A stretch of 64,000 nucleotides of DNA from Pseudomonadota bacterium. GTDB taxonomy: Bacteria > Pseudomonadota > Gammaproteobacteria > Steroidobacterales > Steroidobacteraceae. The first letter of the stretch is position 1. Every line of letters starts with the position of its first letter. Shown here piece by piece: positions 17,235 through 25,519 of the stretch. The stretch spans positions 5,771-69,770 of the forward strand of contig JAEYUC010000068.1 in NCBI GenBank assembly GCA_023433705.1, read 5' to 3'. The notes under the pieces are model-generated. The model had not been told where the DNA came from. It saw only the letters and a program-made list of their open reading frames with translations, and made no database searches. Position numbers and translations under genes: made by a program.

Positions 17235-18129
17235 GATCCGCCAGCGCCGCGTCGATTGCCCGGTAACGGAATGCGAATTCCCGATCGAGCAAACGGCGCG
17301 GCGCCACTCGCTGACTGCTGATCAGCAGCTCCGCCATTTCTCCCATCCCGAGGCGCAGCAGCCGCGCGGGTACGCGCAGCCAAAGCGGGCGACGCAGGGC
17401 GAGCGTCAGCGCGCGCTGGAAATCGCGCTGGCGCACAGGCTCCGGCGATACCGCGTTGACCGGGCCGCGCATCGCTTCATCGTCGAGCGCGCGTTCGATG
17501 ACGCTTGCGAGATCGTCGATGTGGATCCACGACATCCATTGTCTGCCATCGGCGAGGACCGCCGCGCCGCAGAGTTTCGCCGCCAGCTCGAAGCGCGGGA
17601 AAATGCCGCCGTCGCGGCCGAACACGAGACCGAATCGCAGGTTCACGGCGCGCATGCCCTGCGCTTCGGCGGCGTCCGCCGCGATCTCGCGCGCGAGACA
17701 CAGCTGCGACTGAAAGCCGTCCTGCGGTGGCGATTCCTCGGTGAGCCAGTCTTCGCCGCCCGAGCCGTAGAACCCGATAGCGCTCGCACTCACCAGCACG
17801 CGAGGAGGAGCGGTGCGCGTCGCGGACCACTCGAGCACGGCGCGCGTGGGTTTCACCCGGCTGTCGATGAGCACCCGCCGCCGGGCGTCGGTCCACGGCG
17901 GGCCGACCACGGGTGCGCCGGCGAGATTCACGATGGCGTGAACGGGCGCGCTCGCGGGTATTTGCGCGAGCGCGCCGACGACGTTCACGCGGTCGTCGAA
18001 CAGGGCGCGGGCTTTCGCGACGTCGCGCGCCCAGACCCAGATCGTATCGCCCCGCGCGCGCAACCTGCGCACGACGTGTGGTCCGATGAAACCCGTCGCA
18101 CCGGTGAAAAGGATCCCGCGTTCAGTCAT
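17215..18129 (-). CDS. TIGR01777/YfcH-type NAD(P)-dependent epimerase
   Basis: A 304-residue short-chain dehydrogenase-like protein. It starts with the nucleotide-binding motif GILFTGATGFIGPHVV and has VLVSASAIGFYG, GEDWLTEES and NLRFGLVFGRDGG, all typical of the TIGR01777 (YfcH, SulA-like) group. Substrate unknown in the family. The start overlaps the stop of the DUF4166 gene by four bases and the 3' end overlaps the convergent hss gene by 20 bases. It is the last gene of a GbsR-DUF4166-epimerase operon. Confidence 0.9.
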   Translation of the reverse strand: MTERGILFTGATGFIGPHVVRRLRARGDTIWVWARDVAKARALFDDRVNVVGALAQIPASAPVHAIVNLAGAPVVGPPWTDARRRVLIDSRVKPTRAVLEWSATRTAPPRVLVSASAIGFYGSGGEDWLTEESPPQDGFQSQLCLAREIAADAAEAQGMRAVNLRFGLVFGRDGGIFPRFELAAKLCGAAVLADGRQWMSWIHIDDLASVIERALDDEAMRGPVNAVSPEPVRQRDFQRALTLALRRPLWLRVPARLLRLGMGEMAELLISSQRVAPRRLLDREFAFRYRAIDAALADLTRARS

Positions 18130-18788
18130 GTTTCCTCCGTGGCGCAGAAACGCCCGGTCTGGAAGAACATCTCGCCGAACCACGGATGCATGACGGTCAT
18201 CGTGAAGCGGAACCAGCCGTGACCGAGATCCACGTGTTCGACGTGCGTGACGCCCGGGGAGAATACGCCGGGCAGCCAGAGCTTGAAGCCGAAGCCGAGG
18301 CCGCCAAGGCGAAGATCGAAATAGTAGCCCCGGCTCACGAAGTGCAGCGCGCCGTTGTCCTCGTAGACCTCGAGCGGCATGTTGAGCCGCGCCGGCAGGC
18401 ATTCGATGAGCTCGCGCCCGGCGACGACCTTGGTGGATCGCACGAGGTCGGTCGTACCGTCGGCCCATTCGTACTCGCGGGTCCAAACTACCCCACGCGC
18501 GTCTGGCTCGACGAAGACGCGGGCAGCCACCGCGGTGCCGGCGCGCGGCGTGACGGGCATGCCGAACAACATGCCGATCCAGGCGAACAGGCGGCCGGGC
18601 AGGCTCGCGCGGACGACTTCGTACGCACCCGCGTAGGTCACCGCCGCGGTGGTGTCGTCGAATCGCTCGCGTACCGCTTCGGGAAGCCGGGCCCAGGCCT
18701 GCGCGCCCAGCACCTCGCGTAATCCATGCCGCGTGCGAAACGTGGATTCGCGGGCAAGGGAGCGGGGGAGCGCCTGGGCCTGTGTCAT
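18126..18788 (-). CDS. DUF4166 domain protein
   Basis: A 220-residue protein fitting DUF4166: FAWIGMLFGMPVTPRAGTAV near 68-87, an internal WTREYEW strand and the C-terminal GHGWFRFTMTVMHPWFGEMF. Function is unknown; the family often occurs with oxidoreductases or epimerases, as here. No signal peptide, though hydrophobic stretches could allow membrane contact. It lies seven bases after the GbsR-type regulator gene and overlaps the epimerase start. Confidence 0.85.
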   Translation of the reverse strand: MTQAQALPRSLARESTFRTRHGLREVLGAQAWARLPEAVRERFDDTTAAVTYAGAYEVVRASLPGRLFAWIGMLFGMPVTPRAGTAVAARVFVEPDARGVVWTREYEWADGTTDLVRSTKVVAGRELIECLPARLNMPLEVYEDNGALHFVSRGYYFDLRLGGLGFGFKLWLPGVFSPGVTHVEHVDLGHGWFRFTMTVMHPWFGEMFFQTGRFCATEET

Positions 18789-18795
18789 GGGGTCC

Positions 18796-19320
18796 TCAGT
18801 CGCCGATCACTTTGGCGATGCGTTCGCCCATGCGCATGAGCTTGAGCAGGGTCTTGCGCGGCAGGCGCTTCATCGCCTCGAACCAGCGCGTGACCGTTTC
18901 GAGGAATTCGAGCTGCGTGACGATGCGCTCGCGCACCGCGGCGGGCGTCTCCTTGTCCTTCTCGAGCTGCGCCGCGCATTCGCGCAGCGCCGCGAGAGTC
19001 GGATCGATCTCGCGCTTCTTGCGCCCGTCCATGATCGCGCGGATGACTTCCCACGTGTCGTGCTGCGCGGCGAAATAATCGCGGCGGTCGCCGAGCTCGT
19101 GTGTGATGTGGACGAGGTCCCAGGCGACCAGCTCCTTGAGCCCGGTGCTGATGTTGGAGCGCGCGATGCCGAGCGTTTCGGCGATCTCGTCGGCGTTGAG
19201 CGGTTTCTCGGACAGGTACAGCAGGGCGTGGATCTGCGCGACGGAGCGGTTCATGCCCCAGCGGCTGCCCATTTCGCCCCAGTGAACGATGTAGCGGCGC
19301 ATGGTTTCGGTCAGCTGCAT
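18796..19320 (-). CDS. GbsR/MarR family transcriptional regulator
   Basis: A 174-residue winged-helix regulator. The ATG at 19320 gives the usual N-terminus (MQLTETMRRYIVHWGEMGSR). The DNA-binding helix-turn-helix is in KPLNADEIAETLGIARSNIS, followed by GLKELVAWDLV and a wing (HELGDRRDYF). The C-terminus is a helical dimerisation region. GbsR proteins repress osmolyte or envelope genes in response to small ligands. It heads the operon with the DUF4166 and epimerase genes. A perfect palindrome just upstream (19336-19355) is its probable autoregulatory operator. Confidence 0.9.
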   Translation of the reverse strand: MQLTETMRRYIVHWGEMGSRWGMNRSVAQIHALLYLSEKPLNADEIAETLGIARSNISTGLKELVAWDLVHITHELGDRRDYFAAQHDTWEVIRAIMDGRKKREIDPTLAALRECAAQLEKDKETPAAVRERIVTQLEFLETVTRWFEAMKRLPRKTLLKLMRMGERIAKVIGD

Positions 19321-19335
19321 TTCGTCTTGTCCGTA

Positions 19336-19355
19336 ATTTCTGTATTCACAGAAAT
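19336..19355 (-). promoter_or_regulatory. Probable operator of the GbsR-type regulator
   Basis: A perfect 8-bp inverted repeat with a 4-base spacer (ATTTCTGT, attc, ACAGAAAT) sits 16 bases upstream of the regulator start codon. AT-rich, dyad-symmetric and next to a winged-helix regulator gene, it is a strong candidate for autoregulation. Confidence 0.6.
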
Positions 19356-19450
19356 AATAGGCCGCCCACTGCGCCGCCACAAGCGCCGAATGTACTTAAC
19401 GCGAATATTTCGCGGCCCCGCTTGACCGGGTCGGGGCCGCGGGTGTACTA

Positions 19451-19476
19451 ATTGCTTAATTAACGAATTAGCTAAT
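19451..19476 (+). promoter_or_regulatory. AT-rich palindromic operator/promoter of the ArsR-led operon
   Basis: An imperfect 11-bp inverted repeat (19451-19461 with 19466-19476, 8 of 11 matches) containing the perfect palindrome ATTAGCTAAT (19467-19476). It is an AT-rich island in GC-rich DNA that ends six bases before the ArsR start codon, a typical ArsR-family operator position. The short distance suggests a leaderless or very short-leader transcript. Confidence 0.5.
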
Positions 19477-19482
19477 CATCGA

Positions 19483-19803
19483 ATGCAACTCGACCGCATA
19501 TTCGAAGCACTGGCCTCCCGCCCGCGGCGCGAAATCCTGGCCTACCTTTCCAGGGCCGAGCTCACCACCACGGAGCTGGCGGAGCGCTTTGCCATGAGCA
19601 CGCCCGCGATCTCCCGGCATCTCTCGGTACTCGAGAACGCGGGCCTCGTGCGCAGCGAGCGGCAGGGCCAGCGCGTGTTGTACTCGATCGTGCCCGACAA
19701 CCTCGTGAACACGCTCACCGGATTCGCATTCGAGGTGTGCCCCGTAGGCGGCCCGCTCAAGCGCGAGTCCCGCGCGCTCGCGAAGCGTCGCAAGGCCACC
19801 TGA
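19483..19803 (+). CDS. ArsR family transcriptional regulator
   Basis: A 106-residue winged-helix repressor: MQLDRIFEALASRPRREILA start, recognition region TTTELAERFAMSTPAISRHL, then VLENAGLVRSERQGQRVLYS as the wing. It has no paired Cys metal site in the recognition helix, so it probably senses something other than arsenic or zinc, as SdpR-like members do. It lies three bases before the desaturase gene, so it probably regulates its own operon through the palindrome upstream. Confidence 0.92.
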   Translation: MQLDRIFEALASRPRREILAYLSRAELTTTELAERFAMSTPAISRHLSVLENAGLVRSERQGQRVLYSIVPDNLVNTLTGFAFEVCPVGGPLKRESRALAKRRKAT

Positions 19804-19806
19804 GCC

Positions 19807-20796
19807 ATGGCCGGCGCGCCCGCGTTGCCAGCGAGCCTGTCGCGACATCGGGTGCGCCATCGCGACGTTGAGCAGGTGCTCGACGGCGAGGTCGTGTTCT
19901 CTCCGGTGAAGGGCGCGTGGTTTCTCGGCATGTCCGCGGCCGCCATCGTCGGGGGCGCGCTGACCTTCACTCCAGCGGCGCTCGCGCTCTACGTCACGAG
20001 CACCGCCATCGTGCTGCTGTTCGGTCACTCGCTCGGCAGCCACCGCAAACTCATCCACGACAGTTTCCAGTGCCCGCGCTGGCTCGAATGCCTGCTCGTG
20101 TACCTGGGCGTGCAGGTCGGGCTCGCGGGGCCGCTCGGACTGCTACGTCAGCACGAACTGCGCGACTACGCGCAGCGCCTGCCGGTCTGCCACGACTATC
20201 TACGCCATGGCTCGGGTTTCCTGAGGGACGCTTGGTGGCAGCTCGTGTGCGAGCTGCGCCTGCGCGACGAGCCGGGGCTCGTCGTCGAGCCGCGCATCGC
20301 GCAGGATCGTTTCCTTGGTTTCCTCGAGCGCACGTGGATGTGGCAACACCTGCCCTGGGCCGTGCTGTTCTATTTCTGGGGTGGATGGGCTTTCGTCTTC
20401 TGGGGCGTGTGCGCGCGCGTGACGACGGGCGTGTTCGGCCACTGGATCATCGGTTTCCTTGCTCACAACCATGGCGACATGCATCACGAAGTCGTGGGCG
20501 CGGCCGTGCAAGGCCGCAACGTCCGTCTCACCTCGCTGCTCACGATGGGCGAGTGCTGGCACAACAACCACCACGCTTTTCCGGGCTCGGCGCGCCTCGG
20601 CCTTCATCCGGGCGAGTGGGATCCGGGCTGGTGGGCCCTGGTCGCGATGCGTCGTGTCGGGCTTGCATGGGGATTCAGGCTGCCCGCCGACCTCGCGCCA
20701 CGGCCCGAATTGCGGGCGCTCGAAATTTCCCGGCCGATCGTGAAAGCATCGCGAAAGCAGTGCCGCTTTTGCCCGGTGCGAATTCCGGCTGCATGA
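19807..20796 (+). CDS. Membrane fatty acid desaturase-like protein
   Basis: A 329-residue membrane protein of the acyl-CoA/acyl-lipid desaturase superfamily. Histidine box I is GHSLGSH (His74, His79) and box III is HNNHH (His252, His255, His256), with an extra HNHGDMHH before it. Box II, usually HxxHH, reads RQHELRDYAQ (His116 only), so the di-iron ligand set is unusual. Hydrophobic segments near 38-75, 92-112 and 165-205 fit the family topology. It is co-transcribed with the ArsR gene upstream and overlaps the next gene by four bases, suggesting regulated membrane lipid modification. Confidence 0.82.
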   Translation: MAGAPALPASLSRHRVRHRDVEQVLDGEVVFSPVKGAWFLGMSAAAIVGGALTFTPAALALYVTSTAIVLLFGHSLGSHRKLIHDSFQCPRWLECLLVYLGVQVGLAGPLGLLRQHELRDYAQRLPVCHDYLRHGSGFLRDAWWQLVCELRLRDEPGLVVEPRIAQDRFLGFLERTWMWQHLPWAVLFYFWGGWAFVFWGVCARVTTGVFGHWIIGFLAHNHGDMHHEVVGAAVQGRNVRLTSLLTMGECWHNNHHAFPGSARLGLHPGEWDPGWWALVAMRRVGLAWGFRLPADLAPRPELRALEISRPIVKASRKQCRFCPVRIPAA

Positions 20797-21830
20797 ACAA
20801 TCCCTACACCCCACCGACTGGCCGCATCGAGGAGCAGCAGGAGCCGCCGGCGCAGGAGCGACGGATTCCGTTCAGCGGCTGGTATGCCGTGGGCTTCGGC
20901 GCCCTCGCGGGCCTCGCGCTGCGCCTGCTTTTCTGGGGCGATCCCGCGGGCGCCTATTCGGCGATGCTGGTTTCGTTTCTCTACGGCTCGCCGCTGCTGG
21001 TCGGCCTGGTCACGGTGTACGTGGCCGAAAGGACCGAGCGACGTTCGTGGATGTATTACTTCACCGCGCCGATGCTTGCGACGGTGTTGTACGTGATCGG
21101 CTCGCTCCTTCTGCTCATCGAGGGCTGGATCTGCGCGATCATCATCATTCCGATGTTCGCGTTGCTGGGCGGCCTCGCCGGACTGCTGATGGGTGCGATC
21201 TGCCGCATCACCAACTGGCCACGCTCTTCCGTGGTCGGCTGCTTTGCGGCGCTGCCGCTGCTGCTCGGCGCCTTCGAGCATCGCATCCCGTCCGAATCCC
21301 TCGATCGTGTGTACGAACGCAGCGTGTTCGTGGCCGCGACGCCCGAAGCGGTCTGGCGCCAGCTCATCGACACGCGCGACATCAGGCCCGAAGAAGTCGA
21401 CGACGCGTGGATGTATCGCATCGGCGTACCGTTGCCGGAACAGGGTGAGGGCGCGCTCCAGGACGGCGTGCGCCTGCGCCACGTCACGATGGGTCGCGGC
21501 GTGCGGTTCGACCAGGTGGCGGTCGAATGGCGCGAGAACGAACTCGTGAGCTGGCGCTACCAGTTCTCCGAGGACTCGTTCCCGCCCGGCGCGCTCGACG
21601 ATCACGTGCGCATCGGCGGCGAATATTTCGACCTCGGCGAGAGCACGTATTCGCTGACGCCGGTCGAGGGCGGTACGCGGCTCTCGCTGCGCATGCGTTA
21701 CCGCGTGAGCACGCATTTCAACTGGTATGCGGGGCCGGTCGCCGATTTCCTGATCGCGGATTTTTCCGAGGTGATCCTCGCGTTCTACGCGCGCCGCGCC
21801 GAGGGCGCGGCCGAGGATCATTCTTCGTAG
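20793..21830 (+). CDS. Membrane protein with a cytosolic SRPBCC-like domain
   Basis: A 345-residue protein. The N-terminal half has about five hydrophobic segments (roughly 28-47, 54-73, 85-108, 110-140, 147-162). The C-terminal half (about 170-335) begins VYERSVFVAATPEAVWRQL and continues with strands such as GESTYSLTPVEGGTRLSLRM, matching the START/SRPBCC lipid-binding fold. The start overlaps the desaturase stop (ATGA). A hydrophobic-ligand domain next to a desaturase suggests lipid sensing or transfer; that is inference. The 3' end overlaps convergent greB by 13 bases. Confidence 0.85.
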   Translation: MNNPYTPPTGRIEEQQEPPAQERRIPFSGWYAVGFGALAGLALRLLFWGDPAGAYSAMLVSFLYGSPLLVGLVTVYVAERTERRSWMYYFTAPMLATVLYVIGSLLLLIEGWICAIIIIPMFALLGGLAGLLMGAICRITNWPRSSVVGCFAALPLLLGAFEHRIPSESLDRVYERSVFVAATPEAVWRQLIDTRDIRPEEVDDAWMYRIGVPLPEQGEGALQDGVRLRHVTMGRGVRFDQVAVEWRENELVSWRYQFSEDSFPPGALDDHVRIGGEYFDLGESTYSLTPVEGGTRLSLRMRYRVSTHFNWYAGPVADFLIADFSEVILAFYARRAEGAAEDHSS

Positions 21831-22318
21831 CGGATCCCGACGATGCACAACACGCGCTCGCCGCCGGGCAGCTGCACGGTCACCTCGTCGTCGAGCGCCT
21901 TGCGCATGAGCGCGCGGGCGAGCGGCGCGTCCATGCTGATGTAGCCGGGAGCCTGGTCGAATTCATCGGGCCCCACGATGCGATGGGTGTGCCGGTTGCC
22001 GTCGAGATCCTCGAGCGTCACCCATGCTCCGAAGAACACGCGGTTGCGATCGCTGGGTGGTTTGTCCACGACCGTCATGCCGTCGAGTCGCTTGCGCAGG
22101 AATCGCACGCGCCGGTCGATTTCGCGCAGCCGGCGTTTGCCGTACGTGTATTCGGCGTTCTCGGATCGATCGCCCTGCGCCGCCGCTTCTGAGACGGCCT
22201 GCGTCACGCGCGGGCGCTCGACGCGCCACAACTGGTCCAGTTCCTGTTTGAGGCGCAATTCGCCCGCGGGCGTAATGAACTGCGATCCGGGCTTCTCTGA
22301 GGGTCGATAGCGGCTCAC
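21818..22318 (-). CDS. greB: Transcription elongation factor GreB
   Basis: A 166-residue protein with the Gre architecture: an N-terminal coiled coil (FITPAGELRLKQELDQLW to about 75) carrying the acidic tip residues in QGDRSENAEYTYGKRRLREI, then an FKBP-like C-terminal domain (PGYISMDAPLARALMRKALDDE). It enters the RNA polymerase secondary channel and stimulates cleavage of backtracked transcripts. The RFLRKRLDGM segment favours GreB over GreA. It overlaps the convergent SRPBCC gene by 13 bases. Confidence 0.94.
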   Translation of the reverse strand: MSRYRPSEKPGSQFITPAGELRLKQELDQLWRVERPRVTQAVSEAAAQGDRSENAEYTYGKRRLREIDRRVRFLRKRLDGMTVVDKPPSDRNRVFFGAWVTLEDLDGNRHTHRIVGPDEFDQAPGYISMDAPLARALMRKALDDEVTVQLPGGERVLCIVGIRYEE

Positions 22319-22424
22319 GACTTAAATCATATGTGATGAAAGTCTCAATCGGGTCGTCTCGACTCGCCGGGGTCTGTGCTGCGCCTCACAGCCGCCCCAC
22401 GGGGGTCTCTCTACTCTGTGTCCC

Positions 22425-22619
22425 ATGGCAGCCCGCTACTACACGCACTTCGTCACGAGCGCCGAACCCGCTCATTCGAGCGAGTGGAGCGGTGTCATCG
22501 AGCTGACGCATCCGCTCGGCGAACGCAAGGATTCGAAGGAACTGCGCCGCTTGCTGGCCGCGAACTTCGAGATCGACGCCGAGGACATCAAGATCCTGCA
22601 GGTCGCGCGACTGCACTGA
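22425..22619 (+). CDS. Conserved small protein (64 aa)
   Basis: A 64-residue protein beginning MAARYYTHFVTSAEPAHSSE, with a middle charged segment (GERKDSKELRRLLAANFEID) and ending KILQVARLH. It reads as a compact alpha/beta protein with no signal peptide. The sequence style recalls a small unknown family in xanthomonad-like bacteria, from memory. It is followed by two hairpins, the second a clear terminator, which supports an independent gene. No ribosome site is obvious. Confidence 0.7.
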   Translation: MAARYYTHFVTSAEPAHSSEWSGVIELTHPLGERKDSKELRRLLAANFEIDAEDIKILQVARLH

Positions 22620-22640
22620 TTCGTGGACGAGTATCCCCTA

Positions 22641-22672
22641 GCGGACTTCATATCCCTTCATCGAAAGTCCGC
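22641..22672 (+). repeat. Inverted repeat downstream of the small-protein gene
   Basis: A perfect 8-bp inverted repeat (22641-22648 with 22665-22672, 16-base loop) directly upstream of the terminator hairpin. It may stabilise the transcript end or belong to a small RNA. Confidence 0.45.
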
Positions 22673-22679
22673 CTTCCAG

Positions 22680-22712
22680 AGCCCCAAGCTCCAAAAGCTC
22701 GGGGCTTTTTTT
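22680..22712 (+). terminator. Rho-independent terminator
   Basis: Stem arms AGCCCC (22680-22685) and GGGGCT (22701-22706), extended by AGCT pairs inside one symmetric mismatch, followed by seven T residues. It ends the transcript of the 64-residue protein 36 bases before the M13 peptidase start. Confidence 0.88.
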
Positions 22713-22747
22713 ATACTCCGGCCAATCACCATATTCCCGGGGCTTTC

Positions 22748-24808
22748 ATGTCGAACCGTCTTGCCGTCGCTGCTCTCGCGGCGGTGCTCACTGCCTGCGC
22801 TGCCCAGTCTTCGAAGAACAAGGTCGAAGCGCCACCCGTCGCCGCGCCCGCGCCGGCGCCGAAGTCGGGACTGGACCTCGCGGGCTTCGACCGCAGTGTC
22901 CGGCCGCAGGACGACCTGTACCGGTTCGTCGGAGGCGCCTGGCTCACGAACACCGAGATCCCAGCCGATCGCTCGAACTACGGCTCGTTCTCGATCCTCG
23001 ACGACAAGGCGCGCGAGGAAGTGCGCGAGCTCATCGTCAACGCCGCCGCGCAGCCCAATCGCGCGCCGGGCTCCGTCGCGCAGAAGGTCGGCGACTACTA
23101 CAACGCGTACATGGACACTTCCCGCGTCGAAAGGCTCGGGCTCGCGCCGCTCGACGAGGAACTGCGGCGCATAGACGGCATCGTCACCGCGCGCGACGTC
23201 GCGCATTACATCGGCCATTCGCAGCGCATCGGCGTGTCGGCGCCATTCCTGTGGTATTCGAGCCCAGACAGCAAGAACTCCAGCGTCTACCTGGGTGCGC
23301 TGTTCCAGTCGGGTCTCACGATGCCCGACAGGGACTACTACCTGAACCCCGACCAGAAGTACGCGCGCTTCCGCGCGCGCTTCGCCGAGTACGCCGAGAA
23401 ACTGCTGGCGCTGGCAGGCGAACGCAATGCGCGCTCGGCCGCGGCGCGCATCTCCGCGCTCGAAACGCGCATCGCGAACGACCAGTGGACCAAGGTCGCG
23501 CTGCGTGATCCGGTGAAGAACTACAACCCTATGGCGCTGCCGGAATACCAGAAGATCGCGCCGGGGTTCGACTGGCTGGCGTTCTTCGACGGCATGGGCG
23601 CGCCCGCGCAGCGGCTCGACGTGAGCCAGCCGTCATTCATCAAGGGCATCGCGCAGCTCGTGAAGACGGTACCGGTCGCGGACTGGCGCGTGTATTTCAA
23701 ATTCAAGCTGCTCGACGAGTACGCGCCGATCCTGTCGACCCCGTACGCGGACCTGCAGTTCGACTTCCACGAGCGCACGCTGAATGGCGTCGCCGAGCAG
23801 CGCCCGCGCTGGCGGCGCGCTGTCGACTCGATGGACAACGACATCGGCGAGCTCATCGGACAGATGTTCGTCGAGGCGCATTTCGGCGCCGACGCGAAGC
23901 GCCGCATGCTCGACATCGTCGGCAACCTGCTCATCGCGTTCGACATGTCGATCGACGAGCTCGACTGGATGAGCGCCGCGACTCGCGCGGAGGCGAAGAA
24001 AAAGCTCTCCAAGATCACCGTGAAGATCGGTTACCCCGACAAGTGGCGCGACTACTCGGCGCTCGCGATCCGCGGCGACGACCTCGTCGGCAACGTGCTG
24101 CGCGCGAAGCAATTCGAACACCAGCGCTACGTGGCGCGCACGGGCGGTCCGGTCGACAAGGGCGAATGGCTCATGACGCCGCAGACGGTCAATGCGTACT
24201 ACAACCCGACGACCAACGAGATCACGTTCCCCGCCGCGATCCTGCGCCCGCCGTTCTTCGACCCGACCGCGGACGATGCGGTGAACTACGGCGGAATCGG
24301 CTCGGTCATCGGCCACGAGATCAGCCATGGCTTCGACGACTCGGGCCGGCAGTTCGACGGCGACGGCAACCTGCGCGACTGGTGGACGGCCGAGGACGGC
24401 GAGAAATTCAAACTACGCGCCGGGATGCTGGCGAAGCAGTTCGACGGCTACACCGTCCTCGACAACCGGCACATCGACGGCAAGCTCACGCTGGGCGAGA
24501 ACATCGGGGACTTGTCCGGCATGGAAGTCGCGCTCAAGGCCTACAAACTTTCGTTGGCCGGCCAGCCGGCGCCCGAGATCGACGGCTTCACGGGCGACCA
24601 GCGCTTCTTCCTGGGATGGGCGCAGGTCTGGCGCCGAAAGTACCGCGACGAGGAGCTGCTCAAGCGGCTCGTGACCGATCCGCACAGCCCGAGTGAGTTT
24701 CGTACGAATGGTCCTGCAAGCAACATCGCCGGTTTTTACGACGCGTTTGGTGTGAAGCCCGGTGACCGCATGTACCGGCCTCCGACGGAGCGTGTCAAAA
24801 TCTGGTAG
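22748..24808 (+). CDS. M13 family metallopeptidase (neprilysin/PepO-like) lipoprotein
   Basis: A 686-residue protein starting at the ATG at 22748. The signal peptide ends in a lipobox (AAVLTACAA), so it is probably lipid-anchored in the envelope, with a Pro/Ala linker after it. Residues 45-60 open the M13 N-terminal domain (FDRSVRPQDDLYRFVGGAWL). The catalytic domain has the substrate-binding NAYYNPTTNEITFPAAIL, zinc motif GHEISH (His523, Glu524, His527) and third ligand in GENIGDLSG (Glu584). It cleaves short oligopeptides. Full family length. Confidence 0.94.
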   Translation: MSNRLAVAALAAVLTACAAQSSKNKVEAPPVAAPAPAPKSGLDLAGFDRSVRPQDDLYRFVGGAWLTNTEIPADRSNYGSFSILDDKAREEVRELIVNAAAQPNRAPGSVAQKVGDYYNAYMDTSRVERLGLAPLDEELRRIDGIVTARDVAHYIGHSQRIGVSAPFLWYSSPDSKNSSVYLGALFQSGLTMPDRDYYLNPDQKYARFRARFAEYAEKLLALAGERNARSAAARISALETRIANDQWTKVALRDPVKNYNPMALPEYQKIAPGFDWLAFFDGMGAPAQRLDVSQPSFIKGIAQLVKTVPVADWRVYFKFKLLDEYAPILSTPYADLQFDFHERTLNGVAEQRPRWRRAVDSMDNDIGELIGQMFVEAHFGADAKRRMLDIVGNLLIAFDMSIDELDWMSAATRAEAKKKLSKITVKIGYPDKWRDYSALAIRGDDLVGNVLRAKQFEHQRYVARTGGPVDKGEWLMTPQTVNAYYNPTTNEITFPAAILRPPFFDPTADDAVNYGGIGSVIGHEISHGFDDSGRQFDGDGNLRDWWTAEDGEKFKLRAGMLAKQFDGYTVLDNRHIDGKLTLGENIGDLSGMEVALKAYKLSLAGQPAPEIDGFTGDQRFFLGWAQVWRRKYRDEELLKRLVTDPHSPSEFRTNGPASNIAGFYDAFGVKPGDRMYRPPTERVKIW

Positions 24809-24839
24809 CTGCTGTTAGACACCTCGCGCGGAGATTCCC

Positions 24840-25508
24840 ATGAGAAAGCTGGCACTCGGCGTGATCGCGCTCGTCGCGTCATTGGGCGTTTCGGGATGCG
24901 GGTACAACCGCCTGCAGAACCAGGACGAGGCCGTGAAGGCCGCATGGTCCGAAGTCGTCAACCAGTATCAACGGCGCGCGGACCTGATCCCGAACCTGGT
25001 CGCGACGGTGAAGGGTTTCGCCGCGCAGGAAGAACGCGTGTTGGTCGGCGTGACCGAGGCGCGCGCGCGGGCCACGTCGATCCAGGCGACGCCCGAGCTC
25101 ATCAACGACCCGGCGGCCTTCGCGAAATTCCAGGCCGCGCAGGGCGAGCTCACGCAGGCGCTCAAGAGCCTGCTGGTCACCGTCGAGCGTTATCCGGAAC
25201 TCAAGTCGGATGCGAACTTCCGCGACCTGCAGGCGCAGCTCGAGGGAACCGAGAACCGCATCGCCGTCGCGCGCAATCGCTACATCGACGCGGTGCGCGC
25301 GTTCAACGTGACGGTGCGCGAGTTCCCGACGAATCTCACCGCGAACGTCTTCGGCTTCGACGTGAAGCCGAACTTCACGGTCGAGAACGAGGCGGCGATC
25401 GCCACGGCGCCGGCCGTGAATTTCGATTCGACGACGCCTTCGCAGTCCAACGAACCGGTCGAAGCCCCGCAACCGCCGCCGGCTCCCGCCAACCCACCGG
25501 CCAACTAA
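24840..25508 (+). CDS. lemA: LemA family lipoprotein
   Basis: A 222-residue protein with a lipobox (GVSGCG) and the LemA signature: NRLQNQDEAVKAAWSEVVNQ and RRADLIPNLVATVKGFAAQE, followed by a helical bundle (ENRIAVARNRYIDAVRAFN). The tail after about 190 is Pro/Ala-rich and disordered. LemA proteins are membrane-associated four-helix bundles of unclear function, commonly linked with TPM-domain proteins, as here where two TPM genes follow directly. Confidence 0.93.
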   Translation: MRKLALGVIALVASLGVSGCGYNRLQNQDEAVKAAWSEVVNQYQRRADLIPNLVATVKGFAAQEERVLVGVTEARARATSIQATPELINDPAAFAKFQAAQGELTQALKSLLVTVERYPELKSDANFRDLQAQLEGTENRIAVARNRYIDAVRAFNVTVREFPTNLTANVFGFDVKPNFTVENEAAIATAPAVNFDSTTPSQSNEPVEAPQPPPAPANPPAN

Positions 25509-25519
25509 GCCCCGCTGCC

